64,000 nt of DNA from Owenia fusiformis (taxonomy: Eukaryota; Annelida; Polychaeta; Sabellida; Oweniidae): the NCBI GenBank assembly GCA_903813345.2, contig CAIIXF020000010.1, positions 806,001 through 870,000 on the forward strand, in the 5' to 3' direction. Made by a program: the position numbers and the translations under genes. The notes under the pieces are model-generated. The model had not been told where the DNA came from and did not search any database. It saw only the letters and a list, made by a program, of their open reading frames with translations. Every line of letters begins with the position of its first letter. Position 1 is the stretch's first letter. Shown in pieces: positions 11,008 through 20,758 of the stretch.

Positions 11008-13929
11008 ATGAGTTTTGAGGTTGAGACATTTTTAGAAGCGCCCTCTTTGGAGGAATTTGACGATTTGAAGAAAACTGAACTTCTGGCAATTGCAAAACAT
11101 GTTGGCCTGTCAGTCAAAAGCTCATACAAAAAGGATACTATTAAAAACTTTGTACTTCAATATTTGGTCGCAGAATCACTTCTGCCTGAGCAGCCAGCCC
11201 AATATGTTGACCCTGTTGATCCTATTAAGCTTAAAGAGCTTGAAATAAAAGAAAAAGAATTAGAAATTCAAAAAGAAAGAGAAATCAGAGAATTGAGAGA
11301 AAAAGAATTAGAAATTCAAAATGAAAGAGAAAAAAGAGAAAGTGAAAAAGAAATAAGATTAAGAGAAAATGAAAGACAAATGAGAGAACAAGAAATTCAA
11401 AGAGAAATTGAATTAAAACGCCTTGAGATAGAAGCTCAATCAAAAACTGATGAACATGCTACTATGCATCAACATTTTGAAAATAGGTTTGACGCTTCAA
11501 AATTTCTCAAATTTGTACCTAAATTTCAGGAGAAAAATGTTGATAAATACTTTACGCATTTTGAAAAAGTCGCTCAAAGCCTCGATTGGCCTAAATCTGC
11601 ATGGCCAGTTATGCTCCAGAGTGTATTTATTGGTAAAGCAAGTGAAATATTTGCCTCTCTCTCTGGAGAAGTATGCTCTGATTATGACCTAGTTAAAAAT
11701 GCAATTCTTAAAGCTTATGAACTAGTACCAGAAGCTTACAGACAAAAATTTAGAAATGCCCACAAACAGAGTGACCAAACCCATGTTGAGTTTGCTCGAG
11801 AGCAAGAGCAGCTTTTTGACAGGTGGCTTGTCTCTAAAGATGTATCTGAAGAGTTTAAGAAGCTCAGAGAGCTAATGCTTATAGAACAATTTAAAAACTG
11901 TGTTCAGTATCACATTAGAACTTACTTAGATGAACACAAGGTAGAAACTTTGAGTCAAGCTGCCACCCTGTCTGATGATTATGCTCTTACTCATAAGGGT
12001 AGTTTTATCAAGGGCAATCCTAACTATAGGGGTTATCAGGGTAACAAACCTTCATATGACTCTAAATCAAATCAGTCCTCATCATCAAATACATCAAACA
12101 AAGCAAAAGACCAGTCTAATTCATCACAGAGTTTTAGCTCAAAATCTGATCAATCAAATTCTTCAGGTCCAAAATCAAATGTCACCTGTAATTATTGTAA
12201 AAAGCCTGGTCATCTTATTTCTGAATGCTATAGGATTAAGAATAGAAGAGAGATGTCAGGTTCTGCTCATTCAAATGGTTGTGCTACTGTTCCCATTTCA
12301 AGAAAGCCCATTGTTTGGGATTCATATACTCATACTGAGAAATCTACTCATAGTGATATTATGGAGGATTATAAGCCTTTCATGTCGGAAGGATCTGTGT
12401 CACTTTCAAGTGATGATACCAATTCAAAGCCTGTTAAGATTCTTAGAGACACAGGTGCATCTCAGACTTTGTTGTTAGAAGGTGTCCTTCCTTTATCTGA
12501 GGAGTCATTCACAGGTACCCATATTTTGATGCAAGGCATTGAATTAGGATTTACTAAAGTTCCCCTCCATCGTATTCATATCACATCAGAGTTAGTCAAA
12601 GGGCCAGTTATTGTTGGTGTTAGGCCACAACTTCCTGTTGAAGGAGTCGCATTGCTTTTAGGCAATGATTTAGCTGGGGGTAAGGTATCATTAGACCCCA
12701 TTGTTTCTGATCAGCCTTGTTCTATTGAGGATTCTGTCCAAGAGGACTCTGATATATATCCTGCTTGTGCTGTTACTAGGGCTATGGCTAAAAAGTTAGC
12801 TGATAGCGGGGATTCGTCTGTGGGAGATGACTTTGATAGTGGGTTTTTAAGCTCCTTGTTTGATGATGAATGTCACTCACCACTTGTTAAAGATGATCCT
12901 TATCCTATTTTAAAGGCAAATTCTTCATTGAAACAGCCTTCTGTTCGAGCCAAGCAGTCATCTATTGAGGCAAATTCTTCATTGAAAAAGCCTATTGCCA
13001 GAGGTGATTCACCTTCTGAGCAGGATCACTATTTTAATGCGGTTTCGCCCGCTCTTGCTAGTCCCGATGAAGTTTCATCTTCTTCTGCTAGTGTTCATGA
13101 GGTTTCATCTCCTCCTTGTTCTGAGGTTTCATCCTCTATTTCTGATAGTGATTCTTTGAAAAATGATCCTCATTCTAAACACATGTTAATTTATGAACAA
13201 GAGCATGATCCATCACTCATTGATCTTCATAAAAGATGTCTTACTATTGATGAAGCTGATAAGGTCCCTGTTTGTTTCTACAAAAAGGATGGCATATTAA
13301 TGCGAAAGTGGAGACCCCCTGAAGCTTCCCCTGAAGATGATTGGGCAATTGTACATCAAATTGTTGTCCCAAAATCATATCATAAGGAAATCTTGAGTCT
13401 AGCTCATGATTCTCCCATGGCAGGTCATTTAGGAGTAACTAAAACATACCATAAAATACTCAACCATTTCTATTGGCCCAAATTAAAACAAGATGTCCAA
13501 GAGTATTGTAGGTCTTGTCATACATGTCAAATGGTAGGGATACCTGACCAGAAAATCTCAATTGCTCCTTTACAACTTATACCTGCATTTGATGAACCAT
13601 TCAGTAAGGTTCTTATTGACTGTGTTGGTCCACTACCAAAAACAAAATCTGATAATCAATATCTGCTCACTATTCTGTCTATGGCCACACAGTTTCTAGA
13701 AATAAAATCACTCCTTATGCTTGGGAATAACAAAACCAAGTATATTGTGAAATCACAAATCAATAATTTCACATTAGTGGAGCTACCAAAGGAGCTCATA
13801 TCTGACTTACAAACATTGTCAGTGCTGAATGATTTCATTTGCATTGATAGAACTACTCCTGTGAGGTGTAGAGAGCTACACATGATGAAAAGGTATGTTG
13901 AGCGTGATAAATTTCTTTACTCAACATGA
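11008..13929 (+). CDS. Gag-pol-type coding region of the LTR element
   Basis: A single open frame of 973 codons. Parts in order: a gag-like region with a long charged coiled coil rich in E, K and R; a CCHC zinc knuckle (CNYCKKPGHLISEC); a protease-like region with DTGA and a downstream LLGNDLAGG block; a low-complexity serine-rich linker; and an integrase-like zinc-binding region followed by the start of a catalytic-core-like segment. It belongs to the fossil element and is not a host gene. Confidence 0.85.
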   Translation: MSFEVETFLEAPSLEEFDDLKKTELLAIAKHVGLSVKSSYKKDTIKNFVLQYLVAESLLPEQPAQYVDPVDPIKLKELEIKEKELEIQKEREIRELREKELEIQNEREKRESEKEIRLRENERQMREQEIQREIELKRLEIEAQSKTDEHATMHQHFENRFDASKFLKFVPKFQEKNVDKYFTHFEKVAQSLDWPKSAWPVMLQSVFIGKASEIFASLSGEVCSDYDLVKNAILKAYELVPEAYRQKFRNAHKQSDQTHVEFAREQEQLFDRWLVSKDVSEEFKKLRELMLIEQFKNCVQYHIRTYLDEHKVETLSQAATLSDDYALTHKGSFIKGNPNYRGYQGNKPSYDSKSNQSSSSNTSNKAKDQSNSSQSFSSKSDQSNSSGPKSNVTCNYCKKPGHLISECYRIKNRREMSGSAHSNGCATVPISRKPIVWDSYTHTEKSTHSDIMEDYKPFMSEGSVSLSSDDTNSKPVKILRDTGASQTLLLEGVLPLSEESFTGTHILMQGIELGFTKVPLHRIHITSELVKGPVIVGVRPQLPVEGVALLLGNDLAGGKVSLDPIVSDQPCSIEDSVQEDSDIYPACAVTRAMAKKLADSGDSSVGDDFDSGFLSSLFDDECHSPLVKDDPYPILKANSSLKQPSVRAKQSSIEANSSLKKPIARGDSPSEQDHYFNAVSPALASPDEVSSSSASVHEVSSPPCSEVSSSISDSDSLKNDPHSKHMLIYEQEHDPSLIDLHKRCLTIDEADKVPVCFYKKDGILMRKWRPPEASPEDDWAIVHQIVVPKSYHKEILSLAHDSPMAGHLGVTKTYHKILNHFYWPKLKQDVQEYCRSCHTCQMVGIPDQKISIAPLQLIPAFDEPFSKVLIDCVGPLPKTKSDNQYLLTILSMATQFLEIKSLLMLGNNKTKYIVKSQINNFTLVELPKELISDLQTLSVLNDFICIDRTTPVRCRELHMMKRYVERDKFLYST

Positions 13930-14592
13930 GCTTGTGCTCTTAGCTCATAGGCCAAACTTGTATGTCAATGACAACTATACATGTATGTTATTCAAGAGTC
14001 AGATATTGTAAATTATAATGATTAACTCATGTAGAGTATATTATATGATAGGCAAATTAGAGATTTGTGATAACTGTCACTTTATTTTAACAATATATAA
14101 AAACATTTGCCTAAATAGTGAAATTGATATTATGTGAACTATAAGATTGTATTAAGATTATGTGAGCATTATAGGTGATCATTAAATAGTGTTACAAGAT
14201 TACTTGATAATATGAGAGTGTACTATTAGACATACTTATATAAGATCATGTGATAATTTAAAACATTGTACTAGTTTATTTAGTGTTTGTCAGACTCAAA
14301 ATATATGCTATTGTACATGTTATATGATCTATTGCATGTATTGTATTTATGACTTAATGCATAACTAATGTAGATATTACTGTAGTATGGGATTATAAGA
14401 ACATTATATGTTATTAGATTGTACTCACACTGTAACGATTGAAAGTATTATATACTTGTAAATATACTTCATATAAAAAGACTATTGTAAGCAAATGTCA
14501 TGTACATCTCAACCTCGCTTTTAGAAATTGTAACGCTCGCTACTCAAGATATTATTGTAAAAGTTTTTCATTGCATTCAAAACTTTTCTTTT
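13930..14592. other. Untranslated 3' interior of the LTR element
   Basis: AT-rich sequence between the coding region and the polypurine tract, with no recognised domain. Confidence 0.6.
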
Positions 14593-14603
14593 AAGGAGGG
14601 AGG
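14593..14603 (+). promoter_or_regulatory. Polypurine tract
   Basis: AAGGAGGGAGG directly abuts the TG of the 3' LTR, the expected place for plus-strand priming in LTR elements. Confidence 0.85.
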
Positions 14604-15455
14604 TGTTACAGTAGTGAGCTACATGTATATTATATTCGACTATATTCACTTATAGTTTAATTTGTAATCTATGCTTGCTACATATGTTGAGCTATTCTTT
14701 ATTAGAGATCTTAGGTCAAGGTCACAATGACATTATACACTGTATCTTGTAAACAAAACTGAACTGAATGATTCATTAACCCTTGACCATCCAGATAGTT
14801 CTAGAAATTATAACCATTCATTAAAATGTAATCATGTCACTAAAGATGTCCAATCAAGATGAAGTTCCAGAAGATTCGTTTCTGGATCATTCTTTCACAT
14901 TATAAAAAGAACAGCACAGTGACTCTCTTTAGCAGATAATTAAGTAATCATAACTGGACATCTCAAAGGAACTAAATAAAGCAGAATTTCAAAGTTGATC
15001 AAAGGACATCTTCTTAGCGGAATATTACAGACACCTACTGTGGGAACATTTATAACACTACAAACACACAACCTGAGGACTTTATATGGACATATATTAC
15101 AACATACACTATATACGGATTATCATATACATTCGTGGATTATCATAAACATTTGTGGATTATCATCAAACATTATTGGATACAAACATTATAGGATTAC
15201 AACAAATATTATTGGATTATTACAAACGTTGGAGAACTATTAACGATTATTGAAACATTTCGTGATCTGGAACATTCTCAAGGATCGTCAACGACATCTA
15301 TCAACATCAAGAATAAGCCGTATCATTGATTGGACATCACTTAAGTATTAAACCTCCTTTATATTATTGTTATATTATTTAGTTTTCAAAATATAAATAT
15401 ATTGTTATCATATTTTAATTGCTGTTTTTACTTTCTGTTATTTTCGAACGTAACA
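14604..15455 (+). repeat. 3' LTR
   Basis: 852 bases, identical by eye to 10044-10895, followed by TAAG of the target duplication. Confidence 0.95.
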
Positions 15456-15946
15456 TAAGTTTGTTAAATGATAAAATGATTACCTTGTAAAGTACTTACA
15501 ATATTATTTTTTCGTATATTGTCCTCTTACTGAAGATATTCATAAAATGTACAGACGCTTCTTGTAGCGAAGCCATTGATTAGGTCAAGCCATTTTGGCA
15601 ATGCCAATTCTCACGATAAACGAGATTTAGCCAGTGACGTCAGTCTATTTGTAAACAAATAACACGTGGAGCGGACGGAAGCGTGTTGATAAATTCAATT
15701 TGTGCGGGAATTTATTAGATCTAGTCATTTATTATCATTATCCCGATTAATTTTCTTCATTTATAGTAAATAGAGCGGAAATATTCATGAAGAAGGCCGA
15801 GGTAATCAAGTGGTCATGTGTTGTCAAAGTTCAAAAAATTTGCATATCTCGTTTGGATCTCGTGAACTCAAACGTCCTTGACATTGATTTCGCGATGTAC
15901 TTATAAACACATCCTGAAGTTTTGGTGAGTCTGAACATTTCATTAT
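15456..15946. other. Non-coding region between LTR element and Helitron-like elements
   Basis: No gene recognised. A short hairpin CGCTTC..GAAGCG-like sequence lies near 15558-15572. The sequence is less AT-rich than its surroundings near 15640-15700. Confidence 0.4.
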
Positions 15947-16002
15947 TAGGAGGCCCCGACAGGGGGCCTCCTATTAATTTTATAGATATTATTATTATTA
16001 TT

Positions 16003-16110
16003 AGACTCCAGATGTAAATCTGGAGTCTATTGTTTTCGTCAGTATTCTTCTTTATTAGACTCCAGATGTAAATCTGGAGTCTATTGTTTTCGTCAGTATT
16101 CTTCTTTATT
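16003..16110. repeat. 54-bp tandem unit, two copies
   Basis: The unit begins AGACTCCAGATGTAAATCTG and ends CTTCTTTATT, at 16003-16056 and 16057-16110, identical by eye. It contains the complete 5' palindrome of the inner element. Confidence 0.95.
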
Positions 16111-18910
16111 ATTATTATTATTTTTCTCTACCCGTTTTCTCAATAACTAGAAGACATTGAGTCAAGTCCTGTATATGGTCAATTTAGGTCCAGTATCTAG
16201 TTTCTCGGAAATTGGGTCAAATTTTTATCTAGGTCAAAGGTCAAGAACTAGGTCAAATCCAGTACTTTGTCACTTTTTTCTATTTTCTCGGTCGTCCTTC
16301 AATATTTTCGATCCGGGTTTTTTTCATTGTGTTCCTTATAAAAAAGTAGGAAATCTAGGGTCGATTTAGTTTTTTGATATCTCAAACCGATTTCCAGATA
16401 TCAGTGTCCGAAAACGAGGTCCAAAAAAAAGTTCTCCGAATCAAATGTCCAGGATATCAGTCTTATAGGAAATTTTCTCAGGATTCCGAATCTGAAAACC
16501 AAATTCGGATTGGACTTCCGGTTCGGAAGTTATGGCGTTTTGAAAGCTCAAAAATCGCTAAATTTGGTGCCCATGTTAAGTCAATGGGAAAAAAGATTTC
16601 TTTGAAGTGAAAAATACGAAATATAGACTGAGTTTAGCTTAATTCAATGAAAGCTTTTAAAAGAAGGGGACCTCAAAAGCCATCTAGCTTCAAAATTTTG
16701 ACACCAAAATACCTAGGTCAAAATCTAGGTCAAATCCAAATGTTTTGCTTATTTTTGTGATTCTGACACTACACTTTAATTATATTCCTCGAAATTGTGT
16801 ATATATGTAGCCAAGAGTGTGCTAATAGTGTTAGCCTTTTGCCGTCAGAAAGTATTTTGACCCACTTTTGAGATATGGTGTCTGAAAAGTAGGTCAAAAT
16901 AAAAAGTTCTCCAAATTTAACGTTTGAGTTATGAATTAATAATAGAATTTTCTCAGAAATCCGAATCTGCAAACCAAATTTCGATCCGACTTCCGGTTCC
17001 GAAGTTATGGCGTGTCCGAAAAGTAGGTCAAAATCAAAATTCGCCAAATTTAACATATGAGTTATGAATTAGGGGTAGAATTTTGTCAGGAATCCGAATC
17101 TTTAAATTAAATTTCGATCCAACTTCCGGTTCGGAAGTTATGGCCTTTTGAAATTTCGGAAAATCGATCTAATGGTATCCTGATAGAAAGTCAAGAGTAG
17201 AGAAGAAAATATTGAAAAATTCATCCATCCTTCCTATCTGATCCTATTCTATCATATCCTTCCTATATATCCTTCCTTCGTATCTTTTCCTTCCTATCCT
17301 TTCATATCCTTTCTTCCTATTCTATTCTATTCTATCCTATCCTTCTTTTTTATTCTATCCTACCGTTCCTTCCTATTTTCTCCTATCCTACCTTCCTATT
17401 TTATTCATCCATCTTTTTCTGGATGACTCAGCTTATTCTGGATGACTGGGCTAAAAATGGTCTAAATCTGGAGTCTGAAATTGAACTTCGTTCAATTTCC
17501 AAAGTCTAGTTATTATTATTATTTTTCTCTACCCGTTTTCTCAATAACTAGAAGACATTGAGTCAAGTCCTGTATATGGTCAATTTAGGTCCAGTATCTA
17601 GTTTCTCGGAAATTGGGTCAAATTTTTATCTAGGTCAAAGGTCAAGAACTAGGTCAAATCCAGTACTTTGTCACTTTTTTCTATTTTCTCGGTCGTCCTT
17701 CAATATTTTCGATCCGGGTTTTTTTCATTGTGTTCCTTATAAAAAAGTAGGAAATCTAGGGTCGATTTAGTTTTTTGATATCTCAAACCGATTTCCAGAT
17801 ATCAGTGTCCGAAAACGAGGTCCAAAAAAAAGTTCTCCGAATCAAATGTCCAGGATATCAGTCTTATAGGAAATTTTCTCAGGATTCCGAATCTGAAAAC
17901 CAAATTCGGATTGGACTTCCGGTTCGGAAGTTATGGCGTTTTGAAAGCTCAAAAATCGCTAAATTTGGTGCCCATGTTAAGTCAATGGGAAAAAAGATTT
18001 CTTTGAAGTGAAAAATACGAAATATAGACTGAGTTTAGCTTAATTCAATGAAAGCTTTTAAAAGAAGGGGACCTCAAAAGCCATCTAGCTTCAAAATTTT
18101 GACACCAAAATACCTAGGTCAAAATCTAGGTCAAATCCAAAGGTTTTGCTTATTTTTGTGATTCTGACACTACACTTTAATTATATTCCTCGAAATTGTG
18201 TATATATGTAGCCAAGAGTGTGCTAATAGTGTTAGCCTTTTGCCGTCAGAAAGTATTTTGACCCACTTTTGAGATATGGTGTCTGAAAAGTAGGTCAAAA
18301 TAAAAAGTTCTCCAAATTTAACGTTTGAGTTATGAATTAATAATAGAATTTTCTCAGAAATCCGAATCTGCAAACCAAATTTCGATCCGACTTCCGGTTC
18401 CGAAGTTATGGCGTGTCCGAAAAGTAGGTCAAAATCAAAATTCGCCAAATTTAACATATGAGTTATGAATTAGGGGTAGAATTTTGTCAGGAATCCGAAT
18501 CTTTAAATTAAATTTCGATCCAACTTCCGGTTCGGAAGTTATGGCCTTTTGAAATTTCGGAAAATCGATCTAATGGTATCCTGATAGAAAGTCAAGAGTA
18601 GAGAAGAAAATATTGAAAAATTCATCCATCCTTCCTATCTGATCCTATTCTATCATATCCTTCCTATATATCCTTCCTTCGTATCTTTTCCTTCCTATCC
18701 TTTCATATCCTTTCTTCCTATTCTATTCTATTCTATCCTATCCTTCTTTTTTATTCTATCCTACCGTTCCTTCCTATTTTCTCCTATCCTACCTTCCTAT
18801 TTTATTCATCCATCTTTTTCTGGATGACTCAGCTTATTCTGGATGACTGGGCTAAAAATGGTCTAAATCTGGAGTCTGAAATTGAACTTCGTTCAATTTC
18901 CAAAGTCTAG
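16109..18910. repeat. 1,401-bp tandem duplication, two copies
   Basis: Copies are 16109-17509 and 17510-18910. Both start TTATTATT and end CAAAGTCTAG. I found one difference in the comparison by eye (T at 16741, G at 18142). TTATTATT also follows the second copy at 18911, so the duplication is bounded by the same 8-base tract on both sides. Confidence 0.95.
17216..17410. repeat. TTCCTATCC-type microsatellite
   Basis: An irregular pyrimidine-rich array of TTCCTATC and TTCTATCC-like words in the 3' part of the inner element; the same array recurs at 18617-18811 in the second copy. Central microsatellites are known from HINE and DINE-1 elements. Confidence 0.85.
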
Positions 18911-19036
18911 TTATTATTCTTTATTTATTTATTCTTCCTAAACCTTTTTCTCCTACTTCCAACTACCTTTCAACTATCTACTATATGCACCTACTAGGGA
19001 CCTTGGCTGAACTTGGGGGGAAAGGAATTTTTATCT

Positions 19037-19055
19037 AGGTCAAGGTCAAAGGTCA
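19037..19055 (+). promoter_or_regulatory. Triple AGGTCA nuclear-receptor-like motif
   Basis: AGGTCAAGGTCAAAGGTCA: three direct AGGTCA half-sites, the last two one base apart (DR1). DR1 is the binding form for HNF4, RXR and COUP-TF receptors. The sequence match is plain; function is inference. Similar clusters recur at 19464, 19911 and 20357. Confidence 0.4.
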
Positions 19056-19194
19056 AAATCTAGGTCAAATCTAAGTTTTTTTCAAGTTTCTCAAATCCTG
19101 ACACTACACTTCAATATTTTTGGCTGAATTTTTGCATTCAGATAGATATTAGTATTCTATTAGTCTTAGCCTTTTGCCGTCTAGAGACATTTTG

Positions 19195-20640
19195 CCTAGA
19201 TTTTGAGATATTGAAGGTCAAAAAAAGGTCAAAAAAGGTCTTTTTTCAACTTGCTTCAAATTGACCAAATTTTTTTTTAAAACTCATCTACAAGTTCTCA
19301 GGATTCCGAATCTGACCTTACTTTTGACCTGTGACCTTTGGTTGACCTTCAGTGACCTCCGAAAGGTCAAAAAAGTTGATTTTTCAAATCGATTTTCTGG
19401 ATTCAAATTTAGGTATATTTATTCACAAAAGACCTCCTGAGGTCTAAAAAAGTAAAATTTGCAAGGTCAAAGGTCAAGGTCATCAAACGAAATCACAAAC
19501 TATGTTTTCTAAGTTTCTCAAAATTGGAGACTACAAATCAATTTTTTTTACTGAAAGTCAGAATATATATTCCTCTAAAGGTTCTACACATATTAGCAAT
19601 TGACTATTTATTAAAATTTTGCTTCAGTTTTGAGATATTAGAACTCAAAAACAGAAAAAAGGTCAAATTTCGAAATTTTTCAAGGTCAAATTTCAACTTG
19701 CTCTAAATTGACCAAACTTTTTTTTAAAAAGCATCTACAAGATCTCAGGAACTCAAATCTGACCTTAATTTTGACCTATGACCTTTAGTTGACCTTCAGT
19801 GACCTTCGAAAGGTCAAAAAAATTGATTTTTCAAATTGATTTTCTGGATTCAAATTTAGGTTTATTTAATCAGAAAAGATATACTGAGGTCTAAAAAAGT
19901 AAAATTCGCAAGGTCAAAGGTCAAGGTCATCAAACAAGATCACAAACTGTGTTTTCTAAGTTTCTCAAAATTGGAGACTACAAATCAATTTTTTTTACTG
20001 AAAGTCAGGATATATATTCCTCTATGGGTTCTACACATATTAGCAATTGACTATTTATTAAAATTGTGTACCAGTTTTGAGATATTGGAACTCAAAAACT
20101 GAAAAAAGGTCAAATTTCGAAACTTTTCAAGACTAAATTTCAACTTGCTTCAAATTGACAAATTTTTTTTTAAAACTCATCTACAAGTTCTCAGGATTCC
20201 GAATCTGACCTTACTTTTGACCTATGACCTTTGGTTGACCTTCAGTGACCTCCGAAAGGTCAAAAAAGTTGATTTTTCAAATCGATTTTCTGGATTCAAA
20301 TTTAGGTATATTTATTCACAAAAGACCTTCTGAGGTCTAAAAAAGTAAAATTTGCAAGGTCAAAGGTCAAGGTCATCAAACGAAATCACAAACTGTGTTT
20401 TCTAAGTTTCTCAAAATTGGAGACTACAAATCAATATTTTAAATGAAAGTCAGAATATATATTCCTCTACTAAAGGTTCTACACATATTAGCAATTGATT
20501 ATCTATTAAAATTTGGCTATAGTTTTGAGATATTATAGCTCAAAAACTGAAAAAAGGTCAAATTTCGGAATTTTTCAAGGTCAAATTTTTACTTGCATTA
20601 ATTCGACCAAACCTTTTTTAAAAGTCATCTACAAGTTGTC
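19195..20640. repeat. 447-bp tandem unit, about 3.2 copies
   Basis: The marker caacttgct occurs at 19248, 19694 and 20141, with a diverged fourth near 20588: spacing 446-447. Each unit contains gttgaccttcagtgacct, a block reading ctggattcaaatttaggt and the triple AGGTCA cluster. It forms most of the outer element's body and has no coding potential. Confidence 0.9.
19464..20375 (+). promoter_or_regulatory. Recurrent DR1 plus TCAAGGTCA clusters
   Basis: AGGTCAAAGGTCAAGGTCA occurs identically at 19464-19482, 19911-19929 and 20357-20375, once per 447-bp unit. It combines a DR1 site (AGGTCA, one base, AGGTCA) with an extended monomer TCAAGGTCA, the form bound by ERR/SF-1-type receptors. Single DR1 copies also occur in the inner element (16231-16243 and 17632-17644). 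Confidence 0.4.
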
Positions 20641-20758
20641 TGGAGTTCACATATGACCTTGTATTAGAGATTTGACCTTTGGCTGGCCTTTGAATGTTCA
20701 GAAACGAATATAGGGCCTCCGTAAGATTGCTTGCAATCTTAGATCGTTAGATCTCTAG

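Larger units (their letters stand above)
10044..15455 (+). mobile_element. LTR retrotransposon, Ty3/Gypsy type, very young, broken
   Basis: A 5.4-kb element with 852-bp LTRs at both ends, TG..CA termini (TGTTAC..GTAACA) and a 4-bp target duplication, TAAG, at 10040-10043 and 15456-15459. It has a primer-binding site just after the 5' LTR and a polypurine tract just before the 3' LTR. One long coding region shows gag-, protease- and integrase-like parts; no envelope is seen. Not every enzyme of a self-sufficient element is recognisable, so I read it as broken (at least one break) and probably non-autonomous. By eye the two LTRs are identical, so the insertion is very recent. The Ty3/Gypsy assignment rests on the gag/protease style and is moderate in certainty. 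Confidence 0.9.
16003..18910 (+). mobile_element. Inner Helitron/Helentron-like element with internal duplication
   Basis: It has the same layout as the outer element but different end sequences. The 5' palindrome AGACTCCAGAT-gtaa-ATCTGGAGTCT occurs twice (16003-16028 and 16057-16082) in a 54-bp tandem unit. ATCTGGAGTCT recurs before the hairpin GAAATTGAAC-ttc-GTTCAATTTC, then CAAAGT and the terminal CTAG. This 3' end is present at 17466-17509 and again at 18867-18910. The body holds three copies of an ACTTCCG-gtt-CGGAAGT-like motif per unit (near 16517, 16989 and 17130) and a TTCCTATCC-rich microsatellite. The element sits inside the TTATT tract of the outer one. The short open frames inside it look incidental. 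Confidence 0.6.
15947..20758 (+). mobile_element. Outer Helitron/Helentron-like non-autonomous element
   Basis: The 5' end is a palindrome, TAGGAGGCCCC-gacag-GGGGCCTCCTA (15947-15973). Near the 3' end GGGCCTCC (20713-20720), the right half of that palindrome, recurs directly before a hairpin AAGATTGC-tt-GCAATCTT (20723-20740). The element then ends in CTAG at 20755-20758, followed by T. A 3' hairpin plus CTRR terminus is the hallmark of Helitrons; an end repeat that is terminal on the left but subterminal on the right is described for Helentrons and their non-autonomous HINE relatives. A TTATT tract after the 5' palindrome is split by the inner element (16003-18910). The body (18911-20712) is non-coding and mostly tandem units. 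No Rep/helicase gene is present. Confidence 0.6.

Noticed and set aside
16157-18457. Duplicated open frames of 70, 78 and 95 codons
   Set aside because: They occur in identical pairs only because of the 1,401-bp duplication, contain low-complexity AGGTCAAA-type sequence and show no domain.
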